From Lomentospora prolificans (lineage: Eukaryota; Ascomycota; Sordariomycetes; Microascales; Microascaceae), in the NCBI GenBank assembly GCA_029532625.1, contig JARFXM010000009.1, positions 3,658,001-3,722,000 of the forward strand: a DNA stretch of 64,000 nucleotides, written 5' to 3'. The translations under genes and the position numbers were made by a program. How positions within the stretch are numbered: the first letter of the stretch is position 1; every line of letters begins with the position of its first letter. Positions 37,001-47,653 of the stretch are shown in pieces. Below the pieces are notes generated by a model. It saw nothing but the letters and a program-made list of their open reading frames with translations, had not been told where the DNA came from and ran no database searches.

Positions 37001-38356
37001 AGGAAGCATACATATATGGGAGCTGGTGGATGAGGCGTAGGTAGTCAAACGTCGTCATATCTTCCTCAGCTTGGTTCAGGACAACTATTTGAGATTTGAC
37101 GGTCGCATGTAGGGATGTAACCTCTGTAATGGAGCGCATAAACCCGACGCAGTCAGCTGCGATATTATTTCTAGCCTTGGTTGCGTACTGCAGTAGGTCG
37201 TCCATTTCTTTTGCACGCTTCTTCAGACTCGGTATCAATCGTTCAGTGTGTGTAGATGCCGTTTTAGATGCTTGAAGTACATCCCGCTGAGAGGACGTAT
37301 AATTGAGGATATGTTGGTAGTCGCTGTCGATTTTCTTTGCCAATGCCTCGATATCTTGCTGTAATTGGGCTGACTCGCCGCCATGCAGTAGAGCTGACTG
37401 GCCGACTAGCTTATCAAACTCTTCCACGAGATTCTGAAGTAAATGGTACATCTGTGAAACGACCTTATCGAGCTCCGTTGCCTTGCCACTAAATTTGCGC
37501 AAAGAAGTCGGCGCTAAACGACCGGCCTTTCTTGCTGTATCTAGATCAATTAGATCCTCCAGGCAAGCTCGGCTCGGTTTGACGTCCTTAGAAGTCATGA
37601 ATTTCACCATCTGGGGTGCGATGGGAATGGCGCGCGCCAAAGCAAGATAGTTTTCCCAATTGGACGCCAACTGTTCATGCTCCAAAAGTGCTGGTTCCAT
37701 CCATTTTTTTAGTTCTGCATACTTCGGCTCGATTTGCTTGATGGAAAACTCGAGATTCGCAACAGCTGCATCTAAGCACCTGACCATCGCGTCTATCTCC
37801 CTATACCTCTCCTGGATGGTAAGATCCATTTGAGAGCATTCCCGGGAGACATCTAGCGCCCATGCACGGCGATCCCTATAGAGCTCCTGCCAAGCAGACA
37901 TGGCTTTGATGTCGTCTATAGAGTTTGGTGCAGCGGGAACCACATAGCGCTTCGGGATAGGGTATTCAGATTTTAAAGGGGCCGCATTATTTGCTGTTGG
38001 CTGAGTGATCCGAATGTCGTATATGTATATCTCCTTCTGCCAAGTTGAAGCAGAACGTTAGTGGGCGAAACGGTTGGCGGGACGGGAAAATATGTTCCAC
38101 TTGCCTCGGTATGGAGACCTTGAAGCTTCAAGCTTCGGCCTTCTGGAGTTAGAGCAATAATCTTTTGAAAGGGTATTGAACTTTGGCGAGCTACCCAAGC
38201 CTTCAGCTCATCGAGTCTAGGAGAGAAATCATCAGTAAGCCGCCAAGGAGAACCCAGGATCTCCGGTATACGGGACGAAACCGCGTACGAGGTGAACTGT
38301 GTTGTGTCTACCTGAAAGCGCTGCCCGGTGTGGGCGATGAACACTTCGGAAGCCAT
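34071..38356 (-). CDS. atg11: Autophagy scaffold protein Atg11
   Basis: Three minus-strand exons, 38356-38289, 38216-38105 and 38036-34071, give 1381 residues. The N-terminal ubiquitin-like region shows EVFIAHTGQRFQVDTTQFTS, LDELKAWVARQSSIP and then HTEKEIYIYDIRITQ. The first intron (72 nt, GTACGC to CCTAG) is a multiple of three without stops; the second (68 nt) uses a GC donor (GCAAGT). A long coiled-coil middle follows, and near residue 1140 the Atg11 C-terminal domain: ALFLPTRNQSSGAWACFNVG, HYFLRE and REWLVARISKI. Atg11 gathers receptors and the Atg1 kinase at the forming autophagosome in selective autophagy (mitophagy, pexophagy). An ATG six codons upstream (38374) is an alternative start; 38356 (MASEV) fits the family better. 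It is divergent from CENP-H. Confidence 0.92.
38037..38104 (-). other. GC-AG intron of atg11
   Basis: On the minus strand the exon ends ACCGAG and the intron starts GCAAGT; it has a CACTAACG branch site and ends TTGGCAG. No GT donor nearby keeps the frame into KEIYIYDI. The extended match of the donor to AG|GCAAGT is the usual pattern of GC-AG introns. Confidence 0.8.
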
Positions 38357-39082
38357 CGTAATACATATCTCCACTTCGAGTTCTACTCTCCGGTTGAAGC
38401 GGTTGAGTGGGCGGAAGGCTAGTGTTTGGAGAAGTTGAGACAGCTACCGTTGGTCGCTAAAATCTAGGCTTTCGGCAGGTTAGAATATGCGTTGACAAAG
38501 TGATAATCATATATTCTCCATAGTTCCGATGGTTGAGGGATTTCTATAGATGGGTATGTAGAAGCAGATATACTCCTGCGCGTTGATCAAAAGACAGAAG
38601 GCCGGTTTTCTTTCTTTTTTTTTTTTTTTGATCAAATTAACGTCGCTCATTTCCAACGAGGTATCAATGATGTCTTCGCCTGAGCATCGATGCCTGCGTG
38701 ATGTCGCCTCGTGACTTCCTGAAGTCGGACCTCCTCATTGGTCAGTTAGACATTGTTTATTTCTCAGCCCCGCCTGCCCCTGCTGGAGCAGTGCCTCATC
38801 ACGATTCATTATGTAACCCAGACAGTGCAGCTGTTCTTAAAAGTGTTCTTCGTTCCTCGAACGCTCGAGAACAATGCCGCCGATGCCACCAATGCTTTGG
38901 ACGGTCGATGTCCCAGCAAGAGGGATAGGACGTACGAGCGGAAGTGCGCCCTGTACTAAGGTATATTCTACTTTCAGCTTGAAATCGTCAATTGAGCAGT
39001 CTGTAGGCTGGCAGAGTGCACCCAAACCACCCTAACCTCCTCACCTCGTTCACTGGCTGATTGTCGATTTTAGATTTGAAGA
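38357..39082. other. Divergent promoter region of atg11 and the CENP-H gene
   Basis: About 725 bases between two start codons. It holds a poly-T run at 38615-38629 and no recognisable gene. Confidence 0.6.
38615..38629. repeat. Poly-T run (15)
   Basis: Fifteen uninterrupted T in the divergent atg11/CENP-H promoter region; T-rich tracts in such places often keep nucleosomes away, which is inference here. Confidence 0.9.
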
Positions 39083-39892
39083 ATGAGTGCATCCACGGGA
39101 AAGAGACCTAACAGCTGGGTGCGGCTAGCAACGCCTTTGTCAAAGGCAGAGGAGGAGGTTCTCAGCCTCTATGACAGGCTCCAGGAGCTCAAATTAGAGA
39201 TGGCACTGCTCCAAGCACATGGGGCCTACCAAGGAGGTAATCACGATCCTTTCTGGGGTGATCTATCAAGTCCGTACTGAAGAATGCGTAGGAGCATTAC
39301 GTACACAAGACGTCTCTGTAGCACAAAACGAGCTACTCGAAGCGAGATCATCATATAGATTAGGACGGATTGTCGTTGACAACATTTTAACCGTAACCCC
39401 GGTTCTTAAATCCATTCACCATCGGAATGATACCTCCCCGCTCGAAATGTAGGCGCTCCTAAGAACAGCCGCGGTTGTGCAATGCCGTGCATGTATGTTA
39501 GCTCACATTCTAGCAGAGACATTCTACCCTACGCCAGAGAACGGGACTCCGTTTCAACAGCTCTAGCGCAGCAATCCAACGAGCTCCAAAATGTTTGGGA
39601 TGATTTGACAGATATTCAGGGCAAGGCTGTGGTCGTGTCGCGTGCCAATGTTAGCATGACGTCAGAACTTTTAGATCTGACGGGGTTAGCGAAGGGGAGG
39701 AAGTTCGACACGCTCGGGGGCATCGTAATGGAGGATGAACTTAAGCAGGCTGGACAGGAAGCCCGGAAGAGTAGGCAGAGATGGAAGGTCATAAAAGGTA
39801 CTGTGAGCGCTGTCATCGTTGGTAGTGGTATCGACTGGGCTCATGACCCCGAGCTCGTCGATATTGTTCTTGATCCTTCCCATGAACTCTAA
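39083..39892 (+). CDS. Kinetochore protein CENP-H/Mcm16/Fta3-like
   Basis: Three exons, 39083-39236, 39292-39448 and 39514-39892, give 229 residues. The introns are 55 nt (GTAATC to GCGTAG, branch ctga) and 65 nt (GTAGGC to TTCTAG). The protein is largely helical: KAEEEVLSLYDRLQELKLEM, VAQNELLEARSSYRL, then VDNILTVTPVLKSIH, ILPYARERDSVSTALAQQ and the conserved end SRQRWKVIKGTVSAVIVGSG with DWAHDPELVDIVLD. This order and the RQRWKV-KGT-S block are what I recall of fungal CENP-H, a subunit of the inner-kinetochore CCAN/Ctf19 complex on centromeric nucleosomes. The second intron's exact acceptor is less certain: the chosen one gives PLEIRDILPY. It is divergent from atg11. Confidence 0.75.
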
Positions 39893-42194
39893 TTGAGAAA
39901 GAATCTACCGGTAGAAAAAGCCAACTACGAACGTGATCTCATTTGACAGTCCCCGAGATATGTAGAATATGGAGTGACAATGGTATCCCTGAAGTTGCTT
40001 CCTAGCCTCGGGCAGATATTTCGTGAGCTAACACACGGATTCTCAATTTCGTCGTTCTCGGGGGCGAAGCAGAATGAAAGAAGGAGGACGCGCCGCGCCT
40101 CTGGAGCGCGACAAAAGTTTACGGTTTAGTCATCAGCTGATTGGTGCACATCCAATTCATGTCTTCACCCAATAGGGAAAAAAAATGTCAAGAACGCATT
40201 GTACGGTTGCAAACACTCATTGCCAGAGGCAGAATCTTTGTTGACTTCCACAATGTATAAGTACTTTTGGGTTACCGAAGTCCTACTGTTACAATTCCGC
40301 GAGTAGCCCGTATCTATACTTCCTTTTTTCTTGGACCTGTCTCGGTCGCCAAGTGCCAGAACCCTGGCATAATAAGTACCCAAGTACATCTTAACAGTGA
40401 ACTTCATCACAGCCGACGCATTGTTCGCTCATCAGAAACACTTGCACTTGAAGTTTGGCAGTCCTTAATACCCAAAAAACCCCAGCCACCTAGTAAGGAA
40501 AACTAGACACTGTCTATGCGATCCCAACACTGTGTGCTCTACTCTTGCATCATCACCTCCAGAAGACTAGGTCACAAAGGAACCTTAGTGCTCTCGAAAA
40601 TTATAGAATAGATAGTACAGTACATGTTTCATCTTATCATCATAAACCATCTTGAATAAAATGTGAATATAATTACAAAAGGCATTCAACACTTCCAATT
40701 GCTCATATCAGACACTGTAGTATTAGATATAGTGGAATCCTCTTATAATGAATAGGATCTACAAGTCAGATTCTCATTGAGACTCACATCAGAGCACATA
40801 CCTTCATTGCAACTTGAGTAGTATTCATGCTAAAAGTGGTGGTTGTACTAGCTAGATTGATTGTGCTAAGGTGAGAGTACGAAGGTAAAAAGGGTGGAGA
40901 AATAAGCGGAAGGTTCTCTGTGGTGTAGAGATCAGCTTTCACCCGACCCCCTGCAATGCGAGAATGTCACAATGCTCACTACAAGAGTGACCTTGTACTA
41001 GTACACTATTCGTCTGTAAACTAGTATATTGTAGCCCTGCATGAATGAGGTACCTTTTTCTATTCGAGCGCATCCGGCCCTCGAAAGAATATACCTTCAG
41101 CAGCAAGGTACCAATACACAGAGCTCCCATCAATAATCTGCCTCCTTAGGTAGTGGGTCACAGGGTGATCTATTAGATGTTCTCCTAGAACCAAGGTTGC
41201 CCTGTGCGTGATCATTTCAGTCTCCTCTCTTGGGAAGTTTGCATCATACTATACCATGGTCTCGTTTTCGCGACCATATTCAATCCACACACTCTACAAA
41301 AGAGAGCTTTCTTGAGCAGAATCTCTTAACAGGATTCCCTGAAACTAGAAGATACTATTTTTTTTAAAAAGAAAATTGCCGAGTTCCTGGATACTTTCCA
41401 TTACGGTTCAACAGCGTTGATGAGAAGAACGAAGATGGAATGGTTAAGACCTGGACCCTTGCCACAAGTTTTGAATCCGGCTTGACGGTTTCCACGACCC
41501 GTGATGCTCAAGGGACCGGTCTCTTGATAGGCTATTTGGTTCTCTCTGCACCATATGAATATGGTTTGCGCACAGTTAAGTCAATGTTACGAGCTGCTCC
41601 GTGTGCCAAATCCAACCCGAGGAGCCGGCCTTTCGACAGACTCCCTCTCAAGATGGCGCATTGTGTTGTCACCCGAGACCTCAAACGGGACGGAAAGACA
41701 GGTGCATATAAGTACTGAGCCTGGTGCACCCGGCGGGGTTGGGGTGCGTCACCCGCCCAGCTGGCCTACCCCGAGGAAGCGAGCCCAGCGACCACTTGTG
41801 AGCTTGAAGTACAGCTGGCAAAGCGAGATGCCTCCGCTCCGCTACAAATGTTATGCCACAGACACTCACACACCTGCGCGCTCCTAATTCCCTAGACGGA
41901 GGGCATCCCTTCCCAGAACCGAGACGGTTGATCGAGTATCAATAGACCGTTCTCGGGAGCGGGGTATTCCTAGGCAACGATTGCTGTCTAACGCCTTTCT
42001 CAACTTCAGTAAGGAGCATTTGAGAGTTGCAGGAGAGATATCTATTCGTAGAGCAAGTAGTGAATTAAATTAAAGCTGGAACGTATACAGTGTTAATTTC
42101 CTGTGGTTTCGAACAGCCAATGCCGTGGACAATATGGTACAGGGTGCCGACGGACAAGGCGGGCATCGTCGCTTCCTTTACCAAGGCAGGAGAC

Positions 42195-42211
42195 AAAAAA
42201 AAAAAAAAAAA
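42195..42211. repeat. Poly-A run (17)
   Basis: Seventeen uninterrupted A in the intergenic region left of nhp6. Confidence 0.9.
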
Positions 42212-43240
42212 CAGACATTTTAGCGCTTGAGTCTGTCAGGCCATGGAAAGGCTCGGGACCGTGTGCAAAGATGGCCATCCAATCCTGCTGGATCCTGTGA
42301 AGCCTCCTTGAGGCTATAGCATCAATGTACAGTAACCGTGCCATGTGCATGTTGCGCTACATTGCAAGGGAGCTAGTATTATAGCCACTTGGGGGAATGA
42401 GCACCCACCCGTAGTGAGGGGGCCCGGAAAGGAGCAATTGCGTGTCGGGTGGGCGAGTATGGCGACGGGGTTTCAGAAGGTCCCCCCACCACCTGACTTG
42501 GATATTTTCCTTCCACTCTTGCTCAATTGACTGGGCCGCTTTCGTTTGCTTCTCTCGGTCCCCGAGTCTCGCTCAGCACCTTGGGTGCCAGATCCTCATC
42601 GGCGCTCATCCTGTAGGCCTAGCTAGGACGACTTAAATTTCACTAGTTAAATCGTTCTTGCTACTATAAGTCTCTCATAGCAGAAAATGGCATTTTTGCT
42701 CTTCGTTCTTTAGAATGAGCGGCGCCCATCGGCAAATCAGAGTGAGGTTGGTGTCCTGTGCCAGTTCTGAGTGTGTAGTTGCCCAGCCACGTTGATTGCT
42801 TCTTCAGATCCTCTTCAGGATGATGAGACTTCCAATCTTCCCAGCCATAAATGAGCCCATGCAATGGCAATGTCTGGTTATGCACCGTACTCGTACACCC
42901 TTGCCTGTCTTGTAGCCAAAAATTTGACAGTACCGTGCCGGTCGAGGACAGTGTGGGCGCGTGTTGCTTGACAGGAAACATTACACTCTCCTTAGATCCA
43001 CGCTCCCCTCCTTCACGCCAACTTGTGGTATTACCAGTACTAGACTGGAGTAGTGCGGTTGAAGCAACAGCGAGAGCGTGGTGGTAGCTGTACCGTACCC
43101 CGTACATAGTACACAGAGGTTGTGTGTACCTTCCACCCACGCGCCCACGGGCCTGTCTCTCACATACTCACATAAGCCCAGCCCACCTTCCTGCCCGCAA
43201 TCACTCTCCCATAGTAAAAAGGCTGCTTAGCCCTTCCCCC

Positions 43241-43413
43241 CATACAAATTTCCCCCTCTTCTCCTTCTCATACAAATCTCCCAGCAAAATCCAACTCCCA
43301 TACAAATCCACCACTCTCAACCCAACACATCAACTAGTAAGTACTTCTATTTGGCTTGCATTCTCTGCAGAACAGAAGTCACCTCCAGCTCCCGTTCCGA
43401 ATTCTATACAAAT
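43241..43413 (+). promoter_or_regulatory. Repeated CATACAAAT words in the nhp6 leader or promoter
   Basis: CATACAAAT followed by pyrimidines occurs at 43241-43249, 43269-43277 and 43299-43307, spaced 28 and 30 bases apart; a variant TATACAAAT is at 43405-43413. They lie in a C/T-rich stretch about 550-700 bases upstream of the nhp6 ATG. A role as protein or RNA binding sites is only inferred. Confidence 0.4.
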
Positions 43414-43743
43414 CTTGCACAGCATCTCGCAACGCGAAGAACGCAGAGGACAAATTTATATTCGATTGCATTTCCCACAACCCCGTCGCAAAATCGTCGA
43501 TTAAGCTTTTCCAAGCTGCGCAAGGGCTTTCCAGCCAATGCTGCACCTTTTGGACAGAGATTGATCGTTGATTCCCTCTTCGCATCACCCTCCCTTTGGG
43601 CATCGTCACTTCACTGCTATCAGCTGGAGCTCCCTCATCGAGCTCTCCCAAGCTAACCCAGCTCTTTTGTCAGCTCCGTTGTCAGCTCCCAACGCGCTGT
43701 TTTTCAGCCACCAAGCCGATTCCCCTTTATCCCACAAATAAAA

Positions 43744-43944
43744 GTATGTATTGCCAATAGTTGGGACGTGTCAAGATGGTTACCTATTCCATTTCTCTAC
43801 CCATCCCACACTTAATCTCGACTTACACTGCTTCAACACTTTGCGCTACCAATCAGCACGCATTATCATTGATGTCTAGCCTTATGCACATGGCGTTTGA
43901 TTTGAAGTGATTTGTCCGTTGTAACTAACACGCAATTTGTATAG
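43744..43944 (+). other. Probable 5' UTR intron of nhp6
   Basis: Donor GTATGT at 43744, branch gtaactaac at about 43921-43929 and acceptor TTTGTATAG ending at 43944, six bases before the ATG. Long 5' UTR introns are common in highly expressed mould genes. Confidence 0.6.
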
Positions 43945-43950
43945 TCCAAA

Positions 43951-44372
43951 ATGCCCAAGGCGACCACCAAGCGCGGCGGAAAGGTTGAGCGCAGGAGGGG
44001 AAAGAAGGATCCCAACGCTCCCAAGCGCGGTCTCTCTGCGTATATGTTTTTCGCCAACGAGCAGCGCGAGAATGTCCGGGAAGAGAATCCCGGCATTTCT
44101 TTCGGTACGTACAGCCAGGATGGCAGTTGCATCAGGACATGCGTTAATACCCCACTAAGGCCAGGTTGGTAAGCTTCTCGGTGAGCGATGGAAGGCTTTG
44201 AATGAGAAGCAGCGTGCCCCTTACGAGGCCAAGGCTGCCGCCGATAAGAAGCGATATGAGGACGAGAAGGCGGCATACAACGTAAGTTCTCAACATCTGG
44301 CTGCACTGATCGAATGCTGAGCTAATTAGTCCGCCTAAGGCTGACGCTGGTGACGATGATGAGTCCTCATAA
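43951..44372 (+). CDS. nhp6: HMG-box non-histone chromosomal protein 6 (Nhp6)
   Basis: Three exons, 43951-44104, 44160-44281 and 44340-44372, give 102 residues. The introns are 55 nt (GTACGT to CTAAG) and 58 nt (GTAAGT, gctaat, CTAAG). A basic tail (MPKATTKRGGKVERRRGKK) precedes a single HMG box: DPNAPKRGLSAYMFFANEQR at 20-39, then GQVGKLLGERWKALNEKQRA and YEAKAAADKKRYEDEKAAYN; the protein ends in acidic DDDESS. Nhp6 bends DNA without sequence preference in the nucleus and helps FACT and chromatin remodellers open nucleosomes. Both 3' splice sites end in AAG, unusual in this window, but they give the expected box sequence exactly. The gene has a pyrimidine-rich leader and probably a 5' UTR intron. 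Confidence 0.95.
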
Positions 44373-45274
44373 GCGGCTCGTCGTTAGCGCCACTGCCTGG
44401 GCAAGCAACTTACCGGATGAGATATGACGCGACGAAACGTTCCGGCAAATTAGTGCCTATGCCCCGGTGAAACAGTGTGTTACTTCTCTGATGTATTTTT
44501 TCCTCTTATTTTTATCGGTTTGGCTGGGTGTTGAATGAGGGTAGGCAAGGCACATGGACACTTGTTTTTTCCGCTAGTTATCTGGGCTCTTTTTCTATTC
44601 AAGTCAGGGTGTACTCTGGTTCCTGGCCATGGACTTAGCCTTTCGGCTTTCAACTGTGCAACGGATGACAAACATGCTTGGGCTCTATATCATGCTTCAG
44701 CCTAGCCCAGGTCATGGGTAGCAATTTTGTGAGGCCAATCAGGATATGTTTTAACGAACCACACTTCCTATATGCGTTGCAACAACTTTATAGGGGATCC
44801 GTAGTAAACCCTATTTCCACTTCAGTCCTAGAATAGTAGGAGCTTAGCAAGGTAAGCCATTGCCTATCATATAGCATCTCTAGTCCATCCATGGTAGGCT
44901 GTGATATATATGTAGGCCCGCATGGCAAGGTGAAAGATTCCCAAGGGGTCCTGCAGGCCTCTCCTTTCAACATCAACAGACCATCGATTGGCTGAGTATC
45001 CAGATCCTCTCTCCAAGCTCGAACGAGGGGTACACACAGGATCCTAAGATAGCTGGATCCGGTCAGTCCTCGATAACAGTCCAGCAGTATAAGAATAGTC
45101 TGCCATGACATGAATTCTCAGCAATGAAATGCACATATCATATCAAAAAGAGAAAATAGAGGGGTTACACAGCTAAATGATATGAAAGAGATGTATAAGA
45201 AGCAAACACACAAACGCCATAACCCCAGAGAACCCGGCTTTGTCAAAGACAAGCCATAAGAGCTCAACCCTTTC
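44373..45274. other. Intergenic between convergent nhp6 and V-ATPase f genes
   Basis: About 900 bases, A+T-rich in the right half. A 107-codon minus frame at 44788-45111 has no recognisable domain. It probably holds the two 3' UTRs. Confidence 0.55.
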
Positions 45275-45796
45275 CTACAATGCAATCGCTCCCCTGCGGG
45301 CCTGCCTTTTCGCCAGATATACCTGGCCGAGACAAAAGACTATAAATCCCTGTAGCCCATCACCCGTCAGTAAGGCTGAAGACTTGCGCTCTAGTATTAT
45401 AAAGCAGGTTGACTTCGTGGAGCCGGTGCCTACTACAGTCGATACATACGATATAGACGAATATGGCGGCGGAGATAGTCGAGACGATAGCCGGGATCGC
45501 TTCAGTGGGGGGGTCGCTGATACCCCCAACCATAGACTCATGGCCCGACTTGAACAAAGATGCGAGGACTCCGAGGATGATGACGGCGAAGATCGATATT
45601 ACCACACTAGATGTTGTAGAACCAATTAGTACAAATAATAAGAGCAGAATCTCTCTACAGAAGGCTTCCAGGCTAGGGGATGCGATGGGTGCTGGGATAA
45701 ACTCCAGCTGCCTGGAGACAACGCGAGGAGAGGGCATGGGAGCCCATACCAGTACCAGGCTGTGCCTGGTGAGAACCAGAGAAGTCCAACTTTCAT
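45275..45796 (-). CDS. V-ATPase V0 subunit f (RNase-kappa-like small membrane protein)
   Basis: Three minus-strand exons, 45796-45750, 45606-45450 and 45349-45275, give 92 residues. Introns: 143 nt (GTATGG, tactaat, CATCTAG) and 100 nt (GTATGT, ttactgac, CTACAG). The protein has two membrane segments, roughly CVVISIFAVIILGVLASLF (16-34) and VSTISAAIFVYIGFIVFCLG (about 54-74), joined by a loop KSGHESMVGGISDP, and a basic end VYLAKRQARRGAIAL. The pattern GxAWxC, hydrophobic helix, LFxxxHESxVG, SDP and FVFC-QVYLA-R matches what I remember of yeast YPR170W-B, the f subunit of the proton-pumping vacuolar ATPase, and animal RNase kappa. The start is less sure: an in-frame ATG at 45814 would add six residues. 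The third-exon join is very clear. Confidence 0.8.
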
Positions 45797-47653
45797 GGTC
45801 GATACTAATATCATATATTAGGACCAGAGAGGTAGGTGTATTGCTGAAGGATGTGGAAAGATACCATGTGATATTAATGGACTACTGAAAAAGAGAGGGT
45901 TGCTATGGAGGAAGAGCTAGCTTCGTCCCAGAGGCACATCCACGATGTTGACCGTCGATTATGTAATGGTCATGTGATATTATTATCTATTGTTTGATTT
46001 AATACCCAAGCAAGTTCTGTCAGCTAGATTGTAATTGCTCAAGAAGGCCTCACTATTTGAGAATGGATCCCTTGGTATCTTACCCCGACAAAATGTAGGC
46101 TTGAGGGTAGTTGCAGTTTAAGCTATTTTATCGGATGATATGCCATGCTTTTATAAGCCAATATGTAAGCCGCAGCTTCGGAATCACTAGTTCTCCTTGA
46201 TCTTCCAGTGCTGTATCGGTGGCCAAGCTTGATATGCTCCTCGATCTTTGGAGAATTCGCCATCTCGTTTCAGACAGCCAATAGAGTCAAGACAGATGCG
46301 CAACCGACAAGCATTCCCAAATGATAATAGAGCTTCCGGCCTGAGGGAGGATGCATCACAAGCATCAATTTCACCCGTTGCGCGGGGCCCGAATCTTCCA
46401 AGGATGACCAAAGTAAGCGCCGCATTGCCACTCGCCTGAATATTACTCAACCACCCGCTCCACAAACAGCGCTTCTTTCTACTCTTCACTTTTTGAGACG
46501 AGCTTTCAGGTCTCGGGAAGGTTTCAACCATTCAGAGCGTTTGCCTTCAGCCTTAGCAGGGACCTTGTTCGGCGCCTCCAGGTGCTCAGCTGAGTAATGG
46601 GGTATCACTGCTCTGTAACGATTCGACAATACCGTTCCCATTCCAGGGCACCGAGCTTTTTATTCGCTGGCCAGGCGAGTCATACTGGTCGTAGTGCTGT
46701 TTTCAGCACCATCCATTGATGTGACACGCGCCGGTCTAATTCTAACAAGCTCTCCGTGCTGGCCCTCATACCTGCCCTATTTGACGACAACAGCTGCCCC
46801 TCACCACCAACAAACTCGTCTACATGCAAGGCACGTTGCAGGTCGCCAATCCCAAACGGCGTACCCGCATGTCTTCGTGTTCTGATGCCGCCATTTCAGA
46901 TATATTGAGCTAATCTAGGAAAGCAAATGAAGCAAAGCGAGGCATTACCTGCGATGACGTTGGGCATTAATCCCCAAGTTGCATTCCAATCTACACCCAC
47001 ACCTCTAGCTCTCCACAACCTTATTCCTGGGCTTCTCCAGTGCACTTATATAAAAGTCATCATGCAGATCACCGCCCCCAAAAACCCTCGGTCCCGGATA
47101 CCCGCCTGGTAGCAGAGCTGAGGCTGGTTATGAGGGCGGAGAGCTGAACGGCTAGAATTCGGAAGGCTGGAGAAGTAGCACAAGGAGTTGCCTTTCCCTC
47201 GCCAAATTGCAAAGAAGCAGGCCACATTCCTACAAGAGGGTAAGCGATTGAGGGCATAAATTGCTTCTTGTCCCTCAAATCCATAGTTCTGGCTGTCGAT
47301 CACCGCCTCCCATCTCTGCTCTGGAAAATCATAATAGCCTATCATTATTGCGAGACAGCAACCTTGGCAGTTGGTCATCACTCTCCTTGTAGGCACCCTT
47401 GCCACAAACCTCGAGCTCGCAAGCGCCAACATAAGCACTTGACAACCATAGGTCACAAAATAGCCAGAAGATTATAATACAGCTTACACCCTTCCGTTGT
47501 CTCTTCTCCCTTTCTCCCTCTTCCCTCTTTCCTATTCCCTCTTCCCTCTTTCCCACCATCTCTACCCAGTGCCAAACAATCGTTCCTGATTACCTCTGCT
47601 TCCTCCTGGCAGATCAACTATAACTCCAGTGGCACTACATTTCAATACTCAAG
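45797..47653. other. Intergenic between divergent V-ATPase f and superoxide dismutase genes
   Basis: About 1.86 kb. Frames at 46187-46531 and 47046-47456 (minus) show no known domain. The stretch 47480-47570 is a CT-rich repeat (ccctcttcc words), probably part of the superoxide dismutase leader. Confidence 0.55.

Larger units (their letters stand above)
39893..43743. other. Long intergenic region with a CpG-free stretch and the nhp6 leader
   Basis: About 3.85 kb. From 40597 to 40879 there is no CG dinucleotide at all, and 40500-41100 is A+T-rich with many TA steps. A poly-A run of 17 is at 42195-42211. No domain-bearing frame was found. From about 43170 on the sequence is pyrimidine-rich with repeated CATACAAAT words and is probably the promoter and leader of the HMG-box gene. 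Confidence 0.5.

Noticed and set aside
45360..45737. A 125-codon minus-strand frame at the V-ATPase f locus
   Set aside because: It reads through the second intron and part of the first; splicing gives the family-like protein instead.
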